Source: Chitinophaga pinensis
Lineage (GTDB): Bacteria; Bacteroidota; Bacteroidia; UKL13-3
Reading direction: 5' to 3'
Assembly (NCBI GenBank): GCA_945873755.1
Contig: CAMCEM010000006.1
Location: forward strand, 1-53,335
DNA: 53,335 nt
Part shown: in pieces, positions 1 through 12,500 of the stretch
Layout of the letters: the number at the start of each line of letters is the position of its first letter
Numbering within the stretch: position 1 is the first letter of the stretch
Made by a program: the position numbers and the translations under genes
The notes under the pieces: model-generated
The model's input: only the letters and a program-made list of their open reading frames with translations
Database searches by the model: none
What the model was told of the DNA's origin: nothing

Positions 1-510
1 ACCGCACCAACTGTAACATTTACTGGTGCAGCAGGTACGGCTCCGTATACTTTTACTTATAATATAAATGGAGGCAGTAATTTAACAGTAACCTCAACAG
101 GTAATACAGCCACGGTAACGGCACCAACAGGAACAGTAGGCACCTTTGCTTATACTTTAGTAAGTGTGGTAGATGCGAGTTCAACAACGTGTTCACAAAC
201 ACAAAGTGGCACTGCAACTATTACAGTAAATCCATTACCAACAGCAAGCATTGGTGGATCTACCACATTATGTCAAGGAGCAACCGCACCAACTGTAACA
301 TTTACTGGTGCAGCAGGTACGGCTCCGTATACTTTTACTTATAATATAAATGGAGGCAGTAATTTAACAGTAACCTCAACAGGTAATACAGCCACGGTAA
401 CTGCACCAACAGGAACAGCAGGTACCTTTGTTTATAATTTAGTGAGCGTTAGAGATGCAAGTTCAACTTTGTGCTCACAAGCACAGTCTGGTTCAGCAAC
501 TATTATTATA
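1..510 (+). repeat. 282-bp tandem repeat encoding 94-aa PKD-like units
   Basis: Bases 1-119 recur exactly at 283-401, a period of 282 bp (94 codons), and the copies diverge after that. Each unit contains a LCQGATAPTV motif and a CSQ motif. The left edge of the window cuts the array, so the total copy number is unknown. Confidence 0.9.
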
Positions 511-3500
511 CATGCACCTATTGCAAATAATAATATTACAAGTATTCAACAAAGTATTTGTTCTGGAACAACACCAACAACTATAACTGGAAGTACCGCA
601 ACTGGAGGAGATGGAACAACCTATACTTATTCATGGGAAAGTAGTACAACAAGTGCTTCAACTGGATTTACAGCAATTCCTTCAACGAATACTACTAACT
701 ATTCACCTAGTGCTTTAACACAAACTACATGGTATAGAAGAGTAGTTAGTTCTGGAGTTTGTACAAATAATACCACTTCTGCATTAATTGTATTTGTAGG
801 AGATACCATTAAACCAATTGTTGTAACTAAACCAAAAACAGTTTATTTAGATGCAAGTGGAAATGGTTCAATTGTTGTAAACGACATTGAAAATGGAAGT
901 ACAGATAATTGTGGAATAGTTTCAAGATCACTTAGCCAAACCACATTTAATTGTAGTAATTTAGGTCCAAATACTGTTACTTTATCTGCGTCTGATTTAG
1001 TTGGAAATATTGGAACAAATACTGCAATAGTTTCAGTTTTAGATACTATTAAACCAACTATTACTGCAACCAATGGTTTAGTATTGTATATTTCAGCTTC
1101 TGGAACAGTTACTCCTACTACAACTCAATTTACATCTGCAAGTGCAGATAATTGTGGTGCACCAACTTTAACCATTTCGCCAAGTACAATTACTTGTTCA
1201 GATATTGGAATAAAAACTATTACTGTAACTGCAACAGATGCAAGTGGGAATTCAAGATCTGCATCTACCACAGCAGTTGTTTTAGATCCAGTAGCGCCAG
1301 TAGCAAGACCAAAAGCTAGATTTACAGCTTATTTATCAGCTAGTGGACAAGCACTTATTAATGGTGCTATGTTAGACAGTGCTAGTTCAGACAATTGTAG
1401 CATTACAAGTATCGTTTTAAGTCAATCAACTTTTAGTTGTGAGTTTACTGGTAATAATAATGTTACATTTACAGTACAAGATCAAAGTGGTAACTCACAT
1501 TCAGCAACAGTTATTGTAACTGTTTTAGATACAATTAGACCAATAGCAATTGCTCAAAATATAACAGTTCAATTAGATGCTACTGGAAACAAAACTATTT
1601 TAGGATCTCAATTAAACAATGGTTCATCTGATTTTTGTGGTATAGCTTCTTATACTTCAACTCCAACTTCGTTTAATTGTACTAATATCGGAGTTAACCC
1701 AGTTGTATTAACCGTTACAGATGTTAACGGAAATACAAGAACAGCAAACGCAACTGTAACTGTTCAGGACTTAATTGCACCAGTTGTATTAACACAAAAT
1801 ATAAATGCTTATTTACTTCCAAATGGAACGGTAAGTATTACTCCAAGTCAAGTTAACAACAGTTCAACAGATGCTTGTGGTATCAATTCATCATTAACTA
1901 CAGTAACACCAAGTTCATTTACATGTAGCAACACTGGAGCAAATACAGTAACATTATCGTTAACTGATGTGAATGGAAATTCAGCTACAGGTTCAGCAAC
2001 AGTAACAGTAATTGATACTGTAAGACCAATTGTAGTTACTCAAAATATAACAGTTCAATTAAATTCGGCTGGAAATGTTTCAATAACTCCAGCGCAAATA
2101 AACAATGGTTCAACAGATGCTTGTGGAATTAACAATGCATTGTTATCAGTTTCACCAAGTACATTTACTTGTGCCAATTTAGGAGCCAATACCGTTACTT
2201 TAACAGTAACTGATAATAAAGGAAATGTAAATACTGGTTTAGCAACAGTAACAGTTCAAGACGTAACTGCACCAGTTGCTATCGCACAAAACATCAATGC
2301 ATACTTAAATGCTTCAGGCACTGTTACAATAACAGGTGCTGAAGTAAACAATAGTTCAACTGATGCTTGTGGAGGATTGACTTATTCAGTAACTCCAAAT
2401 ACATTTAATTGTTCAAATACAGGAGCCAATACCGTTACATTAACAGTAACTGATGGAAGCAGTAATTCTTCAACTGCAACTGCAACTGTAACTGTAATTG
2501 ATACAGTTAGACCTGTGGTTATAACACAAAATTTAACAATTCAATTAAATAGTTCAGGAAATGCAAGTATAACAGCTTCGCAAATTGATAATGGATCGAG
2601 CGATGCATGTGGAATTGCAACAGTAACTGTTTCACCAAGTACATTTACTTGTACCAATTTAGGAGCAAATACGGTAACATTAACAGTAACCGATAACAAA
2701 GGAAATGTAAAAACAGGAACAGCAACAGTAACAGTACAAGATGTAACTGCTCCAGTTGCGATAGCACAAAACATCAATGCATATTTAAATGCCTCTGGAA
2801 CAGTAACCATAACAGGAGCTCAAGTGAACAATAGTTCAACTGATGCTTGTGGAGGATTGACTTATTCAGTATCTCCAAGTACATTTACTTGTTCAAATAC
2901 TGGAGCCAATACCGTTACATTAACTGTAACAGATGGAAGCAGTAATTCTTCAACTGCAACAGCAACAGTTACAGTAATAGATACAATTGTACCAACAGTT
3001 ATTACTCAAAATATAACTGTTCAATTAAATAGTGCAGGAACAGTAACCATCACACCAGCTCAAGTGAACAATGGTTCAACTGATGCTTGTGGACCTGTAA
3101 CATTGTCGTTAAACACAAGTACATTTACTTGTGCTAACTTAGGAGCCAATACAGTAATTTTAACTGTAACGGATTCAAAAGGAAATAGCAAAACAGGATT
3201 TGCAACAGTTACTGTTCAAGATGTAACCGCACCAGTTGCTATAGCACAAAACATTAGTGTATATTTGAATAATGCAGGTACAGTAACATTAACAGGTGCT
3301 CAAGTAAACAATGGTTCAACTGATGCTTGTGGAGGATTGACTTATTCAGTATCTCCAAGTACATTTAATTGTTCAAATACAGGAGCTAATACCGTTACAT
3401 TAACCGTAACCGATGGAAGCAGTAATTCTTCAACTGCAACAGCTACAGTTACAGTAATTGATACAATCAGACCAATTGTAGTTACACAAAACATTACAGT

Positions 3501-6500
3501 ACAATTAAATAGTGCAGGAACAGCAAGTATAATTCCAGCTCAAATTAATAATGGTTCATCTGATGCTTGTGGAATTAACAATGCATTGTTATCAGTTTCA
3601 CCAAGTACATTTACTTGTGCCAATTTAGGAACCAATACCGTTACTTTAACAGTAACTGATAATAAAGGAAATGTAAATACTGGATTAGCAACCGTTACAG
3701 TTCAAGACGTAACTGCACCAGTTGCAATAGCACAAAACATCAATGCATACTTAAATGCTTCAGGAACTGTAACCATAACAGGAGCTCAAGTAAACAATAG
3801 TTCAACTGATGCTTGTGGAGGATTGACATATTCAGTATCTCCAAGTACATTTAATTGTACAAATACAGGAGCCAATACCGTTACATTAACCGTAACTGAT
3901 GGAAGTAGTAATTCATCAACAGCAACAGCAACAGTAACAGTAATAGATACAATTGTACCAACGGTTATTACTCAAAATATAACTGTTCAATTAAATAGTG
4001 CAGGAACAGTATCCATAACTCCAGCTCAAGTGAACAATGGTTCAACTGATGCATGTGGACCTGTAACATTATCGTTGAACACAACTACATTTAATTGTAC
4101 AAATGTTGGAGCGAATACGGTAATTTTAACTGTAACGGATTCAAAGGGAAATAGCAAAACAGGTTTTGCTACGGTAACGGTTCAAGATTTAGTTCCTCCT
4201 GTAGTATCTGCTCAAAACTTCACAACATATTTAAATGCTGCAGGTTCAGCAACTATTTTAGGCTCAGATATTGTTTTAAGCGCTACTGATGCTTGTGGAG
4301 TAGCTTCAACTACAGTTTCTCCATTAAGTTTTAATTGTTTAAATACGGGAACAAATACAGTAACATTTACTATAACAGACGTAAACGGAAATAGTACAAC
4401 AGGCAATAGAACTGTTACTGTTATAGATACAATTAAGCCTTCAGTAACTACTCAGAATATAACAGTTCCTTTAGATGGTTCAGGAAACGCAACCATAATA
4501 GGTTCTCAAGTTAATAATGGATCAGCGGATGCTTGTGGCATTGCTTCAATGACAGTAACTCCAAATACATTTAATTGCTCAAATATTGGTACTCCAGTAT
4601 TAGTTACCTTAACAGTAACAGATAACAATGGAAACTTTAGAACAGGAACTGCTTTAGTTACTGTATCTGAAGTTGTTAAACCAGTTGTAGTTACAAAGAA
4701 TGCAACAATTCAGGTAAATACTTTTGGAAATGCTACGTTAACTTTATCACAAATTGACAATGGAAGTACTGATAATTGTGGTATTGCAACCAGGGTTTTA
4801 AGTAAAACTACTTTCAATTGTTCTAATATAGGAAATAACACAGTTTACTTAGTAGTAACAGATAATTATGGAAATAAAGATTCTGCTGCTGCAACTGTAG
4901 TTGTTCAAGACTTAATTAAACCTACTGTTGTTTCTCAAGACGCAACAATATTTTTAAATGCTGCAGGTAATGGTTCAATTACTGCTTCGGAAATAGACAA
5001 CGGTAGTACAGACAATTGTTCAATTACTATGAGAACTTTAAGCAAGTCATCATTCAATTGTTCAAATGTTGGTTTCAATACCATTTATTTAATAGTAACA
5101 GATGCTGGTGGAAATAAAGATTCAGTAACTGCTTCTATTAATGTAAGAGATACTGTACGACCAGTTGTTTTAACAAAAAATATTACTGCTCAATTAGACT
5201 CAACAGGAAACCTAACGCTTTTACCTAGTCAAGTTGATAATGGTACTTCAGATGCTTGTAACTTTACAATAAGTGTGTTACCAAATTCATTTACTTGTGC
5301 TCAAGTAGGTCCAAATACAGTAGTTTTAACAGCAAGAGATGCTAGTAATAATGTTAGTTCTCGTGTTGCAACAGTAATTGTTCAAGACACAGTTAAACCT
5401 ATTGTAAGAACAAGAAATATAAATGCATATTTAAATGCAGCAGGAAGTACAGGCTTAATTACAGCAAATCAAGTTAATAATGGAACAAGCGATGCATGTG
5501 TAATTACTTCATTAGTTGTTTCACCTACTTCATTTAATTGTACTCAAGTAGGTCCAAATACAGTTACTTTAACTGCAACTGATTTTAACAACAATGTTCA
5601 AACAGGAACTGCAATTGTAACAGTAATAGATACTATTAAACCTAATGCAATTGCTAAAAATATTTCAGTATATTTAGATGCCACAGGAAATGCTAGTATA
5701 GCTGGTTCACAGTTAAATAATGGTTCAACTGACAATTGTAATATAGCAACTTTTGGTGCTTCACCTAATACATTTACTTGTGCTAACGTAGGTGCAAATA
5801 CTGTTACACTTTCGGTAACGGATGTAAATGGCAATGTAAATACTGCTACTTCTATTGTTACAGTATTTGATACTATTACGCCAATAGTAAATACTCAGAA
5901 CAGAACAATATATTTAAATGCAAGTGGCTCAGCTTCTATTACAGCAAGTTCAATTAATAATGGTTCAACGGATGCTTGTGGAATTTCAACATTAATTGTA
6001 ACACCTAATAATTTTAATTGCTTAAATGTTGGAACTAATACAGTTACTTTAACTGTTAGAGACGTAAACAACAACGTTAAAACAGGAACTGCAATAGTTA
6101 CAGTTTTAGATACTATTAGACCCAATGTAATAACTCAAAATATTACTGCTCATTTAGATGCAACGGGTAATATAATTGTTTTACCATCACAAGTAAATAA
6201 TGGTTCTACTGATGCTTGTGGAATAAACAATTCAATCATGTCAGTATCTCCTAATTCATTTACTTGTTCAAACATTGGAGCTAATACAGTTACTTTAACT
6301 GTAACTGATGTAAATGGGAATGCTAAAACAGGAACTGCAATTGTAACAATAGCAGATACTGTAAGACCTGTTGTTGTAACTAGAGACATAACTGTTCAAT
6401 TAAATGCAACAGGAACAGCATCAATTACTGCTGCTCAAATTAATAATGGATCAACGGATGCTTGTGGAATTAATACTTCTATTATGTCAGTTACTCCTAG

Positions 6501-9500
6501 TTCATTTACTTGCGCTAATATTGGAACAAACACAGTTACCTTAACCGTTACTGATTTAAATGGAAATGTAAAAACAGAAACAGCTACAGTAACTGTTGCT
6601 GATACAGTAAGACCAGTTGTTACAACTCAAAATATAACTGTTCACTTAGACGCAACAGGAAATGCTTCAATAACTGGAGCTCAAGTTAATAATGGTTCAA
6701 CCGATGCTTGTGGCATTGCTTCTTTAGTAGTTGCTCCAAACACATTTACTTGTTCAAATACAGGAAATAATACAGTAATTTTAACAGTAACTGATAATAA
6801 TGGAAATACAAGAACTGGAATAGCAATTGTAAACGTTCTAGATACAGTTAGACCAGTAGTTGTAACACAAAATGCAACCGTTTATTTATCTTCTATTGGA
6901 ACTGCTTCAATAACAGCAGCTCAAATTAACAATGGTTCATCTGATGCTTGTGGAATAAACACTTCTATAATGTCAGTATCCCCAAGTTCGTTTACTTGTA
7001 GCAATGTTGGAAACAATACAGTTACATTAACAGTAACTGATAACAAAGGAAACGTTAGAACTGGAACTGCAATAGTAAATGTAATAGATACAGTTAGACC
7101 AGTTGTTACAACAAGAAACATTACTGTTCAACTTTCAAATACAGGAGTTGCTACAATAACACCTGCTCAAGTTAATAATGGCTCAACAGATAATTGTGGG
7201 GTTAATACTTCATTATTATCAGTAACACCAAGTTCATTTACATGTTCAAACATTGGAACAAATACAGTAGTATTATCAGTAACCGATGTAAATGGAAATG
7301 TAAGAACTGGAACTGCAATTGTTACTATTGCCGATACAGTTAGACCAGTTGTTATTACACAAAATATAACTGTTCAATTAAATTCATCAGGCACAGCTTC
7401 AATAACAGCTTCACAAATTAATAATGGATCATCTGATGCTTGCGGAATTAATACAATAACGGCATCGCCTTTAACATTTACTTGTGCTAATAGAGGAGCA
7501 AATACTGTAACATTAACTGTTACAGACGTAAATGGTAATATTAAAACAGGAACAGCTACTGTAACTGTGGCCGATACAATTAAACCAATTGCAATTGCAA
7601 GAAATTTAACAGCATATTTAGGTAGCAATGGTACTTTAACTTTAGCTGGTACTTCTATCAACAATGGTTCAAGCGATAATTGCGGAGTATCTTCATTTAC
7701 TGCAACCCCATCATCATTTACTTGTTCAAATTTAGGTGTAAACAATGTAACATTAACTGTTACAGATGCTTCTGGCAACTTTGCTACAGCACCTTCTATA
7801 GTAACTATTTTAGATACAGTTAGACCAATTGTAATTACAAGAAATATTACAGCACAATTAGATTCTACAGGAAACGTTACAATTACACCTGACTTAGTAA
7901 ATAATGGTTCATCTGATGCATGTGGAATTGCAACTATTGTAGCTTCACCATTAACATTTACTTGTGCTAACAGAGGTGCAAACAATGTTACTTTAACCAT
8001 TACAGATGTTAACGGTAATGTAAGATCAGGTGTAGCAGTGGTAACTGTAGCCGATACAATTGGTGCAAGAGTTCGCACCAAAAATGCAACTGTTTATCTA
8101 TTAACCAACGGTTCGGTTGGAATTACAACTGCTCAAATAGATAGTAGCTCATCAGATAATTGTGGCATAGCTTCAATGACAGTTACTCCAAATATTTTAC
8201 GTTGTGTAAATGTTGGGAATGCAACTGTTACATTAACAGTTACTGACGTAGCAGGAAATGTAAGAACTAAAACTGCTACAGTTACTGTAATAGATACAAT
8301 AAGACCTACTGTAACCACAATAAATAGAACTGTTTTCTTAGGATCTAATGGTTCAGTAAGTATAACCGCAGCACAAATAAATAATGGTTCGTTCGATGCT
8401 TGTGGAGTAAATACTTCATTATTATCTGTAACTCCTAGTACATTTAATTGTTCAAATATTGGAACCAATACAGTAACTTTAACTGTAGTAGATGTAAATG
8501 GAAACAGTAGAACAGGAACTGCTGTAGTAACTGTAAGAGATACTATTAGACCGATTGCAATAGCACGAAATATAACTGCCCAATTAAACAGTTTAGGTAC
8601 AGTAACCATTACTGGGGCTGATATAAACAATGGTTCAACCGATACATGTGGTATAGCTTCTTTATCAGTTTCTCCTAATACATTTACTTGTTCAAATATT
8701 GGAGCAAATACAGTTACTTTAACTGTTACTGATGGAAGTGGTAATTTTAGAACAGCTACAGCAATAGTAACTGTAAGCGACACTGTACGACCAAACGTAG
8801 TAACTCAAAATATTACAGCTCAATTAAATAGCTTAGGAACAGTTACTATTACAGGAGCTCAAGTGAACAATGGTTCAACTGATGCTTGTGGAATTGCTTC
8901 ACTTTCAGTATCACCAAGTACATTTACTTGTTCAAATATTGGTACTAATAATGTTGTATTGACTGTAACCGACAATAATGGAAATGTAAGAACAGGAACT
9001 GCGATTGTTACTGTAGCAGATACAGTAGGACCTGTAGTCAATACTCAAAATATAACAGTTCAGTTAAATAATTTAGGAACTGCATCTATTACTGCGTCAC
9101 AAATTAATAATGGTTCAACTGATGTTTGTGGTATCAATACTTCATCATTATCTGTTTCGCCAAGTACATTTACTTGTTCAAATATTGGAAACAATACAGT
9201 TACATTAAGTGTAACTGATGTAAATGGAAATGTAAGAACAGGAACTGCAATTGTTACCGTAGCTGATACCATTAGACCTGCTGCTGTAGCTCAGAACTTA
9301 ACTGTTTATTTAAGTAGTTTAGGTGCTGTATCTATAACAGGATCTCAAGTAACGGCTAGTTCATCAGATATTTGTGGAATTGTATCTAGAACAGTTTCTC
9401 CAAGTACATTTACATGTTCAAATGTTGGAAATAACAATGTGGTGTTAACTGTAACTGATATAAATGGAAATTTTGTAACAAGATCGGCTGTTGTAACTGT

Positions 9501-12500
9501 ATTAGACACAGTGAGACCAGTAGTTACTACTCAAAATATAACCGTTCAGTTAAACAATTTAGGTGCAGCAACTATTACAGGTTCTCAAGTTAATAATGGG
9601 TCTACTGATGCTTGTGGTATTGCAACCACAACCGTTTCACCAAGTTCATTTACTTGTTCAAATATTGGAAATAACACAGTAACTTTAACTGTAACTGACG
9701 TAAATGGAAATATTAGAACAGGAACTGCAGTTGTAACCATTGCTGATACAGTTAGACCAGTAGTTGTAACCCAAAACAGAACAGTTTATTTAGGAGCAAA
9801 TGGAACAACATCTATTACTGCTGCTCAAATTAATAATGGTTCTACAGATGCTTGTGGTATAGCAAACTTAGCTGTTTCGCCAAGCACATTTAATTGTAGT
9901 AATGTAGGTACACCAGTAACAGTTACTTTAACTGTAACTGATAATAATGGTAACTTTAGAACAGGAACTGCATTGGTAACAGTTTTAGATACAGTTAGAC
10001 CAAATGTGATCACTCAAAACAGAACGATTTATTTAAATGCTTTAGGTAATGCTTCTATTACCGCAGCACAAGTAAATAACGGTTCAAATGATTCATGTGG
10101 AATAGCATCATTATCTCTTTCTACTACTTCGTTTACTTGTGCCAATGTTGGTCCAAATAATTTAACTTTAACAGTAACAGATAACAATGGAAATGTTAGA
10201 ACAGGTGGTGTGGTAGTTACAGTTTTAGATACTGTAAGACCAGTAGTTAACATGGTAAATGGTATAATTTTATATTTAAGTCAAACTGGAACAATTAACA
10301 TTACTCCAAGTCAATTTAATAATGGAAGTACTGATATTTGTGGTATAGCTAGTGTAACAATTTCGCCAACTACAATAACTTGTTCAGATATTGGAATTAA
10401 AGCGGTAACTTTAACAGTTACAGATGTAAATGGAAATGTTAATACAGGTACAACTAATGTGGTAGTATTTGATCCAGTTGCACCGGTAGCAAGACCAAAA
10501 TCAGCATTTACAGCTTATTTATCTGCAAATGGACAAGCAATTATAAATGCAGGTTTATTAGACAGTGCTAGTACTGATAATTGTGCTATTACTAGTAGAG
10601 TGTTAAGTCAGTCGGTATTTAATTGTACAAATACTGGAGTTAATAATATTTTATTTACTGTTCAAGATCAAAGTGGTAATTCAAATTCTGCAAATGTTGC
10701 AGTTACTGTTCTTGATACAATTAGACCTGTAGCAGTTGTTTCTAACCAAAGCATTTATTTAAATGCAAGTGGAGAAGGAACTTTAACAGCAACTCAAGTG
10801 AATAATAATAGTACTGATAATTGTGGAGTTTCATCTATTGCCATCTCTAAAACATCGTTTAATTGTACAGATTTAGGAACTAGTTCAATAACTTTCACTG
10901 TTACAGATGTGAACGGAAACATAAGAACTGCTCCAGTAAGTGTGAATGTATTTGATACTATTAGACCTATTATGAGACCTAAACAAAATGTTATTGTTTA
11001 TTTAAACTCAACTGGAACTGCTAGTATTACTACAACTTTAGTTGATAGTGCAAGTACTGATAACTGCTCAATTTCGACAAGAACTTTGAGTCAAAGTACT
11101 TTCAATTGTTTAAATGTAGGTTTAAACAGTGTAACATTCTCAGGAGCTGATGCAACAGGAAATGTTGGAAGCAGATTGTTTACAGTAACAGTTTTAGATA
11201 CTGTAAGACCAATTTTAACAACCCGTCCTGCTACTATTTATATTAACTCAGCTGGAACAGCAACACTAGCGCCAAGTCAAGTTATATTAACTGGAACCGA
11301 CAACTGTTCAAGTTTAATTAGTGCAGTAAACACTTCAAGCTTTACATGTTCAAATATTGGAACCAATACTGTATTGGTTACTTTAACAGATGCAAGTGGA
11401 AACTTTATTACCGGAAATGCAACGGTTACTGTGATAGATTCTATTAAACCAATAGCGGTTACTCAGAACAGAACTATTTATTTAAGCGCAAGTGGAACTG
11501 CAAGTTTAACAGCAGCTCAAGTAAACAATGGTTCAACTGATAATTGTGGAATTCAATCATTAGTAATTAGCAAAACTTCGTATGCTGCTTCTGATTTAGG
11601 AATTAATAACATCACTTTTACTGTAACTGATAATAGTAACAATTCACAAACAGTGAATGTAATTGTTACGGTTTTAGATACAGTAAGACCTGTAGTGGTT
11701 ACACAATCAAGAACTATTTATTTAAATGCAAGTGGTGTTGCAACAGTAACAGCAGCACAAGTTAATAATGGTTCAACTGATAATGTGGGAATAACTAGTT
11801 TAAATTTAAGTAAAACTCAATTCAGTTGTGCTGATAGAGGAAACAATATAGTTACATTAACAGCTACGGATATTAGCAATAATAGCACTTCAGCAACTGC
11901 AACTATAATAGTAGTAGATACCGTAAGACCAATTCCTGTAGCTTCAAACCAAACTATTTACTTAAATGGATTAGGAGTTGGAACATTAACTGCAGCTCAA
12001 GTTAATAATAACTCATCTGATAATTGTGGTATTACTAACTTAACTATAAGTAAAACTAATTTCTCATGTGTTGATAGAGGTGTTAATTCAACTATTGTAA
12101 CTTTAACAGCTACTGATGCTAGTGCAAATTCAGCAAGCACCACATTTACTGTATCCGTGTTTGATACAATAAAACCAAATGTAGTGGTTAATAATAATAT
12201 TGATATATACTTAAACGGAAGTGGAGTTGCAACATTAACAACTGCTCAGGTTAATAATGGATCAACCGACAATTGTGGAATTACCAATTTAGTATTGAGT
12301 AAAACCAGTTTCAATGCTACTAACTTAGGTTCAAATATTGTTACCTTAACTGCAACTGATGCGAGTAGTAATAGCACTATTGTAAATGTAACTGTAAATG
12401 TACTTGATAGCATTAGACCAGTGGTTGTAGCTCAAAACAGAACTATTTACTTAGGTGCAAATGGAACTGCAACAGTAACTGCAGCTCAAGTTAATAATGG

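Noticed and set aside
166..168. GTG start for the giant repeat gene
   Set aside because: The frame is open to base 1 and the first 55 codons encode a copy of the next repeat unit, so the gene begins outside the window.
7374..8783. Minus-strand frames of 216-235 codons opposite the repeat gene
   Set aside because: They recur with the repeat period, are rich in Val/Thr/Pro from reverse-read Thr/Asn codons, and have no start context. They are shadows of the plus-strand gene.
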